From NCBI GenBank assembly GCA_038326325.1, contig JBBQJW010000042.1, positions 1-18,226 of the forward strand: DNA of 18,226 bases. Reading direction: 5' to 3'. Under the pieces are notes generated by a model that was given only the letters and a program-made list of their open reading frames with translations, was not told where the DNA came from and ran no database searches. Both the position numbers and the translations under genes were made by a program. The DNA is from UBA10324 sp038326325 (GTDB lineage: Bacteria > Bacteroidota > Bacteroidia > Chitinophagales > UBA10324). Shown here in pieces: positions 7,604 through 14,913 of the stretch (the stretch's first letter is position 1; each line of letters opens with the position of its first letter).

Positions 7604-7740
7604 TCTCTCCGTGTCTCTGACTTTAAGGTCCGGAGTTAGAAACCCGCACCGCTGCAAGCCCCTGTTAATGGAGACACGGTGGGAGGGGGAAGGGAAATGA
7701 AAAAACGCAGTGTCCCCAAGCTGCGCAAGGGAGACACTGC
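7604..7740. ncRNA. Two consecutive stable hairpins; possible structured RNA or repeat element
   Basis: CCGTGTCTC (7609-7617) pairs perfectly with GAGACACGG (7671-7679), and GCAGTGTC (7707-7714) with GACACTGC (7733-7740). Both stems share GTGTC/GACAC and both right arms contain GGAGACAC. The segment is clearly more GC-rich than its surroundings and has no credible reading frame. It begins one base after the T9SS gene stop. It does not match tmRNA, RNase P RNA, SRP RNA or a riboswitch that I know. It may be a structured transcript, a 3' UTR element or a palindromic repeat family. Confidence 0.4.
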
Positions 7741-7807
7741 CAGGACAGAAAGTGAAAAGACGCTTTCGATATAATGTTGCTACGGGTTAGCGATTGCAGT
7801 GAAAATC

Positions 7808-7871
7808 ATTTTGTGTAATCACAAAATATTGTAACGGAAAGCGCGCCCGCGATTTATTGTAATCAATAAAT
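7808..7871. promoter_or_regulatory. Twin palindromes with identical TAAT centres
   Basis: ATTTTGTG-TAAT-CACAAAAT (7808-7827) and ATTTATTG-TAAT-CAATAAAT (7852-7871) are two perfect 8-bp-arm palindromes with the same 4-base centre, 44 bases apart. They could be dimeric regulator sites or hairpins. They lie in the non-coding region between the T9SS gene and bamD, about 110 to 175 bases upstream of bamD. Confidence 0.5.
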
Positions 7872-7938
7872 TAGGGAACCCCATAATTAACATTGTAACT
7901 TAGAACATGGTTGTTTCGCTTCAAATACAACTAAAATC

Positions 7939-7976
7939 GTTGATGCTTAAAACATCAACTTCAAAAACTATATTTG
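7939..7976 (+). promoter_or_regulatory. bamD promoter with overlapping inverted repeat
   Basis: TATATTTG (7969-7976) matches the Bacteroidota TAnnTTTG box and ends 7 bases before the bamD ATG, predicting a leaderless or near-leaderless transcript. Just upstream is a perfect 7-bp inverted repeat, GTTGATG (7939-7945) and CATCAAC (7953-7959), in the -13 to -33 region where a repressor would block polymerase. Confidence 0.55.
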
Positions 7977-7983
7977 CGCGCCC

Positions 7984-8790
7984 ATGAAAAAAGCCCTTCT
8001 TTTCATTCTTCTCTCCACCTTTATTATTTCAAGTTGCAGTCAGTACCAGGAGGTATTGAAAAGCACCGATTTGACTAAAAAATACGAGGCGGCAAAGGGG
8101 TATTACAACAAGCAACAGTATTACAAAGCCCTACCGTTGTTTGAAGAATTAGTTCCGGTTTACAAGGGCACAAAAGAGGGTGAAGACATGTATTACTACC
8201 TTCCTTTTTGTTATTACGGCACCGGAGAATACTTAGTGGCGGCTTATCATTTCAAGAATTTTTATACTACTTATACTACCAGTCAACATGCTGAGGAGTG
8301 CCTTTTTATGAACGCAAAGTGTTACATGCAAATGTCGCCGAAGTATGAATTAGATCAGGAGTTTACAGAGAAAGCAATCAGCGAATTTCAGTTGTTTACG
8401 AACACATTTCCAACAAGCGCATTAGTGAGTCAGGCAAATGAAGACATTGACCAAATGCGTAATAAGTTGGAAGTAAAAGCTTTTGCTGGTGCAAAATTGT
8501 ATTACCAAATGACCAATTACAAAGCGGCTGCAGTTGCGCTTTCAAATTTGGTGCGCAGTTATCCTGATATTCCAAATATTTCAGAGGCGTGTTTTCTAAT
8601 TGTGAAATCAGATTATTTATATTCCATTAACAGTGTAGAGGAAAAGCAAAAAGACCGCTACGAAAAAACAGTTTCGGTTTATACACAATTCAAGGATAAA
8701 TTTGTCGGCACCAAGTACGAGAAAGAAGCAAAGACCATTTTCGATAACACAACATCTAATTTAAATAAACTCAACAACACTCATGAGTAA
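7984..8790 (+). CDS. bamD: Outer membrane protein assembly lipoprotein BamD
   Basis: BamD is the essential lipoprotein of the BAM complex that folds beta-barrel proteins into the outer membrane, acting on its periplasmic face. The 268-residue product has a lipoprotein signal peptide with lipobox I-S-S-C18. The mature part is a series of TPR-like helices (for example Y-Y-N-K-Q-Q-Y-Y-K-A-L-P-L-F near residues 41-54 and the repeat around residues 170-200), as in BamD/YfiO. The length fits Bacteroidota BamD. It heads an overlapping run with rpoZ, coaBC and a DUF4835 gene, a conserved order in this phylum. A promoter with an inverted repeat stands directly upstream. Its stop overlaps the rpoZ start by 8 bases. 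Confidence 0.9.
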   Translation: MKKALLFILLSTFIISSCSQYQEVLKSTDLTKKYEAAKGYYNKQQYYKALPLFEELVPVYKGTKEGEDMYYYLPFCYYGTGEYLVAAYHFKNFYTTYTTSQHAEECLFMNAKCYMQMSPKYELDQEFTEKAISEFQLFTNTFPTSALVSQANEDIDQMRNKLEVKAFAGAKLYYQMTNYKAAAVALSNLVRSYPDIPNISEACFLIVKSDYLYSINSVEEKQKDRYEKTVSVYTQFKDKFVGTKYEKEAKTIFDNTTSNLNKLNNTHE

Positions 8791-9136
8791 TTCAATTAAA
8801 AAATTGCAAAGTCAACCAATGACCAATGTGGCTGAATCCCGCAGTGTGGTTCGCATGAAAAATCAAGTAGGCAGCACTTACGAAGCTATTGCCATTATTG
8901 CAAAACGCTCAACACAAATTGCAAGTCAGATTCGCGAAGAACTGCATAGCAAGTTAGAAGAGTTTGCTTCTTCAACCGATAACTTAGAAGAGATTCACGA
9001 GAACCGCGAGCAGATTGAAATAAGCAAGCACTACGAAAAACTTCCTCATCCGACACTGATGGCTACTGAAGAATTTCTGGATGAAAAAGTTTACTATCGT
9101 AATCCAAGTAAGGAAGCACCTAAGCCATTGTTCTGA
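8783..9136 (+). CDS. rpoZ: RNA polymerase omega subunit (Rpb6/RpoZ family)
   Basis: A 117-residue omega subunit of the Bacteroidota type, which helps assemble and stabilise the beta' subunit of RNA polymerase. The conserved core is N-Q-V-G-S-T-Y-E-A-I-A-I-I-A-K-R-S-T-Q-I followed by a helix ending near L-E-E-F-A-S-S. The tail with H-P-T-L-M-A-T-E-E-F-L is typical of the phylum, where the protein is longer than in E. coli (91 residues). The ATG overlaps the end of bamD (ATGAGTAA) and its stop TGA overlaps the coaBC ATG by one base, so translation is probably coupled across the three genes. Confidence 0.9.
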   Translation: MSNSIKKLQSQPMTNVAESRSVVRMKNQVGSTYEAIAIIAKRSTQIASQIREELHSKLEEFASSTDNLEEIHENREQIEISKHYEKLPHPTLMATEEFLDEKVYYRNPSKEAPKPLF

Positions 9137-10344
9137 TGTCTTCCTTAAAGGGAAAAAAAATTCTCCTCGGAGTTTGCGGAAGCATTGCAGCATATAAAAG
9201 CGCATTTCTCATTCGCCTACTTGTAAAAGAAGGAGCAACAGTTAAAGTTATTATGACGAGTGAAGCGGGGAAATTTATTTCCCCGCTTTCGCTTTCTACC
9301 CTATCGAAGAATCCGGTTTTATCGGAACTGACAACTAATAACGAATCGCTCTGGAACAATCATGTGGAGTTGGGTTTGTGGGCTGATTTATTTTTAATTG
9401 CTCCTACATCGGCAAACACGATTGCAAAATTTGCGAATGGCTATTGTGATAACCTTATGAGCGCGGTTTATCTCTCTGCACGATGCCCCGTTTGGATTGC
9501 ACCTGCAATGGATGAAGATATGTGGGCACATGCTTCCACCAAAAGAAATATTGAATTGCTGAAGCAAAACGGAAACACGGTGTTGAGTGTTACACATGGC
9601 GAATTGGCCAGCGGCCTGATTGGTGAAGGAAGATTGCAAGAGCCGGAAGAAATGATGAAAGCGCTTCACAATCATTTTATCACTTCGCAGTTATTGAAAG
9701 GAAAGAAAGTTCTAATTACAGCAGGACCAACTTATGAATCTATCGACCCTGTTCGCTTTATCGGAAATCATTCGAGTGGAAAAATGGGATATGCTTTGGC
9801 TGAAGCATGTGTGAAGCATGGGGCGGATGTTACACTTATTTCAGGGCCTGTTACACTTTCCGTTCCTTCCCGATTGAAGAAGTTTGTTTCCGTAAAAAAT
9901 TCTGATGAGCTATTTGCTGCAACTACAAGAGCATTTGTGAATGCTGATGTAACAATTATGGCTGCTGCTGTCGCGGATTATAAACCACTGAAAATTGCTT
10001 TGAACAAAATAAAGAAGAAGGACAGCAAACTGAATATTGAATTGGTGAAAACAAAAGATATTCTTTCGGAACTTGGCAAGAAGAAAAAGAAAAATCAATT
10101 GCTCGTTGGGTTTGCATTGGAAACAGAAAACGAATTAGTAAATGCAACAGCAAAACTGAATACTAAAAACCTTGACTTCATCGTTTTAAACTCACTCAAT
10201 GATGCGGGTGCTGGTTTCGGAACAGATACTAACAAAGTCACAGTGATTGAAAGAGGTGGAAAGAAAAAAGAACTGCCTTTGAAAATGAAAACCGAAATTG
10301 CGCACGACATCATAAACATCATTACCGCGAAAATTCATGCATAA
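9136..10344 (+). CDS. coaBC: Bifunctional phosphopantothenoylcysteine decarboxylase / phosphopantothenate-cysteine ligase
   Basis: CoaBC makes 4'-phosphopantetheine for coenzyme A: it joins cysteine to phosphopantothenate (using CTP) and then decarboxylates the product (FMN-dependent). The 402 residues show both halves. CoaC, 1-185: flavin motif G-S-I-A-A-Y-K-S (15-22), active His76 in N-N-H-V-E-L, P-A-M-D-E-D-M-W (123-130) and A-S-G-L-I-G-E-G-R (158-166). CoaB, 190-402: N211-H-S-S-G-K-M-G, A-A-A-V-A-D-Y-K-P (276-284), lysine-rich K291-I-K-K-K, and F-G-T-D-T-N-K-V. Residue 159 is Ser where the E. coli enzyme has its active cysteine; from memory this substitution is usual in Bacteroidota. It also has Asp128-type variation in the PAMN motif. 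Confidence 0.95.
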   Translation: MSSLKGKKILLGVCGSIAAYKSAFLIRLLVKEGATVKVIMTSEAGKFISPLSLSTLSKNPVLSELTTNNESLWNNHVELGLWADLFLIAPTSANTIAKFANGYCDNLMSAVYLSARCPVWIAPAMDEDMWAHASTKRNIELLKQNGNTVLSVTHGELASGLIGEGRLQEPEEMMKALHNHFITSQLLKGKKVLITAGPTYESIDPVRFIGNHSSGKMGYALAEACVKHGADVTLISGPVTLSVPSRLKKFVSVKNSDELFAATTRAFVNADVTIMAAAVADYKPLKIALNKIKKKDSKLNIELVKTKDILSELGKKKKKNQLLVGFALETENELVNATAKLNTKNLDFIVLNSLNDAGAGFGTDTNKVTVIERGGKKKELPLKMKTEIAHDIINIITAKIHA

Positions 10345-11227
10345 ATTTTTTCTTCTTTTATTATCATTTGTGACTGTTACAGCAACAGCGCAGGAACTCA
10401 ATTGTTCAGTTCAGATAAATACACAGTTGCAAAAAACCGATCAATCTGTTTTCGATGACCTGAAGAAGGGTGTAACAGAGTTCATGAACAACCGCAAATG
10501 GACCAACGATAATTTTACACAGGCGGAAAAAATCGAGTGCACCTTTGTCATCAACATCACTAAAGAACTCGGCTCCGATAAATATCAGGGGCAGTTTACT
10601 ATTCAATCGAATCGTCCGGTTTTTAATTCGAGTTATAACTCTACCCTTTTTAATTGGGTGGATAAAGATGTAACCATTGAATATGCCCAATATCAAACTC
10701 TGGATTTTAATGAGAATGCAGTTACAAGTGAACTCACTTCGCTCCTCGCCTACTATGCTTACATCATTATCGGATTAGATTACGATTCGTTTTCGCCAAA
10801 GGGCGGAACTCCTTATTACGCAAAAGCGCAGAATATTGTGAACCTTAATTCCGGTGCAAGTACAAAAGGATGGAGATCAATTGACGCTACTCGAAACCGC
10901 TATTGGTTAGTTGAGAACCTGATGAATGCAAAATACGAAAATGCAAGAACTGCTATTTATAAATATCATCGCGAAGGGTTAGACAAAATGTACGACGATC
11001 CCGAGAATGCACGCAAGGCAATCACCTCTTCATTTTCGTTGCTCGATAAAATGAATCAGGATAATCCGAACAGCATGCTCATTAATATATTTTTCACTGC
11101 GAAGGTTGATGAAATTGTAAATATTTTTTCGCAGGCAACTCCGATTGAAAAAACAACAGTGGTAAATCTTGTTTCGAAAATGGATGCTCCTAATTCAACC
11201 AAGTATCAGAAAATTATGAAACAGTAG
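10337..11227 (+). CDS. DUF4835 family exported protein
   Basis: A 296-residue protein of the DUF4835 family, restricted to Bacteroidota and of unknown function. Residues 1-19 are a signal peptide (MHKFFLLLLSFV...ATAQ) ending before E-L-N-C-S-V-Q-I-N, so it is periplasmic or on the cell surface. The conserved features include F-D-D-L-K-K-G-V-T-E-F-M-N-N-R-K-W-T, Y-D-S-F-S-P-K-G-G and the R-Y-W-L-V-E-N-L-M-N region. The ATG overlaps the last 8 bases of coaBC. Its position directly after coaBC is typical for the phylum, where recN often follows; here a terminator and the convergent pnp gene follow instead. Confidence 0.85.
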   Translation: MHKFFLLLLSFVTVTATAQELNCSVQINTQLQKTDQSVFDDLKKGVTEFMNNRKWTNDNFTQAEKIECTFVINITKELGSDKYQGQFTIQSNRPVFNSSYNSTLFNWVDKDVTIEYAQYQTLDFNENAVTSELTSLLAYYAYIIIGLDYDSFSPKGGTPYYAKAQNIVNLNSGASTKGWRSIDATRNRYWLVENLMNAKYENARTAIYKYHREGLDKMYDDPENARKAITSSFSLLDKMNQDNPNSMLINIFFTAKVDEIVNIFSQATPIEKTTVVNLVSKMDAPNSTKYQKIMKQ

Positions 11228-11284
11228 CATCGGTTTTATTTTTTAGATGCTGTAACACCTATCATTAAATTGGTTCGAAGAGAT

Positions 11285-11326
11285 AAAAAAAATCCCGATT
11301 CGAAAATTTAGAATCGGGATTTTTTA
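11285..11326. terminator. Bidirectional terminator between DUF4835 and pnp
   Basis: AATCCCGATTC (11291-11301) and GAATCGGGATT (11311-11321) form a perfect 11-bp stem with a 9-base loop, flanked by A-run on the left and T-run on the right, so it can end transcription from both convergent sides. Confidence 0.9.
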
Positions 11327-11425
11327 TGAATGTGAGTTTGCTAATTTTTTAGAGGATTATAAACTTATACCTTATAAATCAAATAGAACTCTTTAATCAC
11401 TTAATTACCTTAGTAAATAAATATT

Positions 11426-13567
11426 TTAGTTTGAACTCGGGCGAGCTTCTCTTTCCATCAATGCTTTTTTGCTCAGTTTCATTTTACCCATCTTATCAAT
11501 GTCTAACAATTTCACTTTCACCATATCGCCAACAGCAAGTTCCTTGTTTAAATCGTTTATATCGTTGAGGCGCTTATGGCTTACTTCGGAGATGTGTAAC
11601 AGTCCTTCGCGACCAGGAAGAATTTCGACAAAGGCACCAAAGTCTTTTATGCTCTTCACCTTGCCTTCGTAAACGGTTCCTATTTCGGGCAAAGTAGTTA
11701 GACCTTTAATGCGGGCAACTGCTGCATCTAATCCATCTTTATCAACCGACGAAATAGTTACTTCGCCTTTTCCGTCTTTCTCTTCGATAGTGACAACAGT
11801 TTTAGTTGAGCGCTGCAACTCCTGAATATTTTTTCCACCAGGGCCAATGATTGGTCCGATGAATTCCTGTGGCACAATAATTTTAACCATGCGTGGAACA
11901 AATGGTTTGAAATCTTCGCGTGGAGCAGGTTGTGCTGCTTCCATCAATTCAAGAATATGCAAACGACCTTTGCGCGCCTGTTCTAATGCCTGCGCCATAA
12001 TTTCGAAACTTAATCCCTGCACTTTAATATCCATCTGACAACCGCAGATACCATTGCGGGTTCCTGTAACTTTAAAGTCCATATCGCCAAGGTGATCTTC
12101 GTCGCCAAGAATATCTGACAATACTGCGAATTTACTGTTCTCTCGGGTTATCAATCCCATTGCAATACCTGATACATGGCTCTTTATTTTTATTCCGGCA
12201 TCCATGAGTGCTAATGAACCCGCACAAACAGTTGCCATAGATGATGAACCATTTGATTCTAAAATATCTGATACAATACGAATTGTATATGGACTTTCAT
12301 CAGAAGACGGCAGTTGATTTTTTAATGAGCGCATTGCCAAATTACCATGACCAACTTCTCTCCTGCTTGTTCCACGATTGGGTTTCACTTCGCCGGTGCT
12401 GAAGCCAGGGAAATTGTAGTGTAACATAAACTTGGAATAAATCATTTCCATTGCCTTGTCGAGCATCTGCTCGTCGAGCTTGGTACCAAGGGTAACAGAT
12501 GTTAACGATTGTGTTTCGCCGCGTGTGAATACTGCTGAACCGTGTGCTGATGGTAAGTAGTTTGGTTCAATCCATATCGGACGAATTTCATCTAACCTTC
12601 TTCCATCCAATCTTTTGCTATCGTCAAGAATCATATCGCGCATTACATCATACTCTAACTCACTATAATATTTTTTTGCGAGTTTTAATACTCCGTCTTC
12701 TGCGTCGGCGTGTTGAGCTTTTATTTCATCCTTGATTGCCGTGAAACCGATTTTTCGGTCGGCTTTGCTTACACCTGATGCAGCGATTTTATAAACCTTG
12801 TCGCGATACTCAGCATAAATTTTCTTTTTCATTTCCTCGTCAGTAGCCGGCTTCTGATATTCACGGTTGCCTGTTACACCTACTAATTTCCGTAACTCTA
12901 ATTGTGCAGCGCAATGTTTCTTCACTGCTTCGTGCCCAATTTTTATTGCTTCGAGAAAATCTGCTTCTGAAACTTCCTTTGCTTCACCTTCCACCATCAC
13001 AATACTGGAAGTTGATGCCCCAACCAAAATATCAAGGTCGGCTTTTTCAATATCTCCACGCAATGGATTAATAACAAACTTTCCGTCAATCTTACAAACA
13101 CGAACTTCAGAAATTGGTCCGTTAAATGGAATATCAGAAACTAATAATGCGGCAGATGCAGCAAGTGCCGCCAATGAATCGGGAGCAATCGTAGGGTCAG
13201 AAGAAATCATTTGAATCATCACCTGTGTGTCACACAAATAATCTTCAGGAAAAAGCGGACGCAACACGCGATCAACAATGCGACATATTAAAATTTCGTA
13301 TTCAGAAAGTTGCCTTTCTCTTTTGAAGAATCCACCGGGAATTCGTCCGGCAGAAGCAAATTTTTCCTGATAGTCAACTGAGAGCGGAAAGAAATCCTGC
13401 CCTTCTTTTAATTCAGAACTTGCAACAACTGTAGCAAGCAACATGCAATCGCCCTGACGAACCACCACAGAACCATGTGCCTGTGCAGCGAGTTTGCCGG
13501 TTTCAATTGTTATAGTACGGCCATCGCCACTATCAAATGTGTGTTTAATTCCAACTTGTTTTCCCAT
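11426..13567 (-). CDS. pnp: Polynucleotide phosphorylase
   Basis: PNPase degrades RNA 3' to 5' by phosphorolysis and works in mRNA turnover. The 713 residues show the full domain order: RNase PH domain 1 (about 1-225), helical linker (240-315), RNase PH domain 2 (about 318-550) with G-T-S-R-R-E-V-G-H-G-N-L-A (399-411) and the metal/catalytic segment D-E-D-H-L-G-D-M-D-F (489-498), KH domain with G-P-I-I-G-P-G-G-K-N (571-580), and S1 domain (about 629-700, D-F-G-A-F-V-E-I-L-P-G). The length is normal. It lies 107 bases after rpsO on the same strand, the widespread rpsO-pnp order, with a hairpin between them. Confidence 0.97.
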   Translation of the reverse strand: MGKQVGIKHTFDSGDGRTITIETGKLAAQAHGSVVVRQGDCMLLATVVASSELKEGQDFFPLSVDYQEKFASAGRIPGGFFKRERQLSEYEILICRIVDRVLRPLFPEDYLCDTQVMIQMISSDPTIAPDSLAALAASAALLVSDIPFNGPISEVRVCKIDGKFVINPLRGDIEKADLDILVGASTSSIVMVEGEAKEVSEADFLEAIKIGHEAVKKHCAAQLELRKLVGVTGNREYQKPATDEEMKKKIYAEYRDKVYKIAASGVSKADRKIGFTAIKDEIKAQHADAEDGVLKLAKKYYSELEYDVMRDMILDDSKRLDGRRLDEIRPIWIEPNYLPSAHGSAVFTRGETQSLTSVTLGTKLDEQMLDKAMEMIYSKFMLHYNFPGFSTGEVKPNRGTSRREVGHGNLAMRSLKNQLPSSDESPYTIRIVSDILESNGSSSMATVCAGSLALMDAGIKIKSHVSGIAMGLITRENSKFAVLSDILGDEDHLGDMDFKVTGTRNGICGCQMDIKVQGLSFEIMAQALEQARKGRLHILELMEAAQPAPREDFKPFVPRMVKIIVPQEFIGPIIGPGGKNIQELQRSTKTVVTIEEKDGKGEVTISSVDKDGLDAAVARIKGLTTLPEIGTVYEGKVKSIKDFGAFVEILPGREGLLHISEVSHKRLNDINDLNKELAVGDMVKVKLLDIDKMGKMKLSKKALMEREARPSSN

Positions 13568-13588
13568 GAGGATTGATGTTTAAAAACA

Positions 13589-13628
13589 AAGAGTCGAACA
13601 CAGGGCTAAGCACCAGTTTTCGACTCTT
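13589..13628 (-). promoter_or_regulatory. Hairpin between rpsO and pnp
   Basis: AAGAGTCGAA (13589-13598 on the plus strand) and TTCGACTCTT (13619-13628) form a perfect 10-bp stem with a 20-base loop, followed in the direction of transcription by TTTGTTTTTAAAC. It could be a partial terminator or an RNase processing site. In E. coli the same intergenic position has a terminator and an RNase III hairpin through which PNPase represses its own mRNA; equivalence here is inferred. Confidence 0.65.
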
Positions 13629-13674
13629 CGAAATGTTTTGAATAAATTATTTGTACTGTAAATAACCGAATGAA

Positions 13675-13944
13675 TTACTTACGCAAATTTAAATCCTTAA
13701 TCAACTGACGATAAGATGTAAGGTTTGTGTCAGAAAGATGGCGCAATAATCTTTTGCGTTGACTAACCAACATCATTAATCCGCGAGCTGAATTCACATC
13801 GTTTTTTTGACCACCAAGGTGTGATGTAATATGAGTGATGCGCTCAGTTAATAAAGCAATTTGAACTTCTGCAGCTCCTGTATTTTTAGCGTTGCCACCA
13901 AATTTAGTTGCGATTTCCTGTCTTGTTTCTTTCGTCAATTTCAT
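13675..13944 (-). CDS. rpsO: 30S ribosomal protein S15
   Basis: S15 is a primary binder of 16S rRNA in the platform of the small subunit. The 89-residue product has the family's exact usual length and its signatures: K-N-T-G-A-A-E-V-Q-I-A-L-L-T-E-R-I near residues 20-37, H-L (helix 2), and the C-terminal L-V-S-Q-R-K-R-L-L-R-H-L...Y-R-Q-L-I. It is first in the rpsO-pnp unit, read from a promoter that faces the osmC promoter. The start has an A-rich leader. Confidence 0.97.
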   Translation of the reverse strand: MKLTKETRQEIATKFGGNAKNTGAAEVQIALLTERITHITSHLGGQKNDVNSARGLMMLVSQRKRLLRHLSDTNLTSYRQLIKDLNLRK

Positions 13945-13975
13945 TTTAAATGCGTCTTTCTTTTTTTGAGTGGGG

Positions 13976-13983
13976 CAAATGTA
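13976..13983 (-). promoter_or_regulatory. rpsO promoter -7 box
   Basis: On the minus strand this reads TACATTTG, an exact TAnnTTTG match. Transcription would begin about 25 bases before the rpsO ATG at 13944. The -33 element is not clear. Confidence 0.5.
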
Positions 13984-14022
13984 TATAAATACATCTGTAC
14001 ATAAAAACCTCCGATGAATAAT

Positions 14023-14030
14023 TATGTTTG
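14023..14030 (+). promoter_or_regulatory. osmC promoter -7 box
   Basis: TATGTTTG matches TAnnTTTG exactly and lies 24 bases before the ATG at 14055. This decides the start: the in-frame TTG at 14028 lies inside the promoter box and cannot be in the transcript. Confidence 0.5.
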
Positions 14031-14054
14031 CGACCTAAAAAACCAAAATCTCCT

Positions 14055-14465
14055 ATGAAAAGAAACGCAATCGCCGTTTGGAACGGTAACGGAAAAGCAG
14101 GCACGGGTAATCTGACCACTCAGAGCAATCTCGTTAAGAATTTGCCCTATACTTGGGCTACCCGATTTGAAAACGCCGCCGGAACAAACCCGGAAGAATT
14201 AGTAGCCGCGGCGCACGCCGGATGCTATTCAATGAAACTGAGTTTTATAATTGAAGCGGCGGGAATGCAAACGGAATCAGTTGAAACGACTTGCACAGTT
14301 AATTTAGATAACGGCGCAATCATTGGTTCGCACTTAGTTGTAAAAGCTAAAGTTCCAGGTTGTACTCCAGAAAAATTTGCTGAAATAGCTGAAGAGGCAA
14401 GAGTAACATGTCCAATTAGTAAATCGCTTAGTGGTGAAATTACTATTGAAGCGAGTTTGGTTTAA
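14055..14465 (+). CDS. OsmC family peroxiredoxin
   Basis: OsmC/Ohr proteins reduce organic hydroperoxides with a pair of reactive cysteines. The 136-residue product carries both: Cys57 in A-A-A-H-A-G-C-Y-S-M and Cys119 in A-R-V-T-C-P-I-S-K-S-L, plus R37 and E48 (N-P-E-E-L-V) near the site. It is closer to the OsmC than to the Ohr branch by its V-W-N-G-N-G-K-A-G-T-G start. A longer reading frame opens at a TTG at 14028, but the promoter box overlaps it, so I choose the ATG at 14055, which matches family length. It overlaps queD by one base (TAATG), so the two genes are co-transcribed. Confidence 0.9.
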   Translation: MKRNAIAVWNGNGKAGTGNLTTQSNLVKNLPYTWATRFENAAGTNPEELVAAAHAGCYSMKLSFIIEAAGMQTESVETTCTVNLDNGAIIGSHLVVKAKVPGCTPEKFAEIAEEARVTCPISKSLSGEITIEASLV

Positions 14466-14821
14466 TGTTAATCTTTAAACAATTCTCTTTCGACTCGGCA
14501 CATTTTTTACCAAATGTGCCGGTTGATCATAAGTGTAAAGAAATTCACGGGCACACTTATCGGCTTGTAGTTTTCTTAGAAGGGAAACCTATTCCTGAAT
14601 TAGAATGGGTGATGGATTTTTCGGAAGTTAAAAAAGTAATTGCTCCGATAATTGACAGCATCGACCATAAGTTGTTGAACGATATTACAGGGTTGGAAAA
14701 TCCAACCTGTGAAAAAATAACCATCTGGTTGTGGAATCAGATAAAACCTAAACTTCCAATGCTGAAGAAATTAGAGTTGAATGAAACTCCAACTTCGGGA
14801 GCTGTTTATGAAGGTGAATAA
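14465..14821 (+). CDS. queD: 6-carboxytetrahydropterin synthase (QueD)
   Basis: QueD turns 7,8-dihydroneopterin triphosphate into 6-carboxytetrahydropterin, the second step of queuosine biosynthesis. The 118-residue protein has the zinc ligands His13 (S-A-H-F-L), His28 and His30 (H-G-H-T-Y), the catalytic Cys24 (K-C-K-E-I-H-G-H), the D67-H68 pair and the substrate-binding Glu106 in L-N-E-T-P-T-S-G. Length and motifs fit QueD and not eukaryotic-type PTPS. The ATG overlaps the osmC stop by one base. No other queuosine gene is in the window. Confidence 0.93.
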   Translation: MLIFKQFSFDSAHFLPNVPVDHKCKEIHGHTYRLVVFLEGKPIPELEWVMDFSEVKKVIAPIIDSIDHKLLNDITGLENPTCEKITIWLWNQIKPKLPMLKKLELNETPTSGAVYEGE

Positions 14822-14913
14822 ATTCAGTTTGCAATTGGCAGTTTACAGTTGGCAGCATTCAATATCTGAATCTGTGGCTACTTGTGAATGGTGAATAAAA
14901 AATCTGTGAATCT
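14822..14913. repeat. Short Bacteroidota-type intergenic repeats
   Basis: TTGGCAG occurs twice in GCAATTGGCAGTTTACAG and the following bases, and GAATCTGTGGC occurs twice (the second at 14909-14919). Phrases like these recur between genes in many Bacteroidota genomes (from memory). The start codon of the next gene lies in the second copy. Confidence 0.5.

Noticed and set aside
7604..7740. Known structured RNA such as tmRNA, RNase P RNA, SRP RNA or a riboswitch
   Set aside because: None of the conserved sequence marks of these RNAs that I know are present; left as an unidentified structured segment.
9829..9856. Two TGTTACAC copies 21 bases apart inside coaBC as a third 21-bp array
   Set aside because: Only two copies, explained by V-T-L ... 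V-T-L seven codons apart in a conserved part of the protein.
14028..14054. TTG start giving nine extra residues on the OsmC protein
   Set aside because: The TTG lies in an exact TAnnTTTG promoter box; the ATG at 14055 fits family length and leader spacing.
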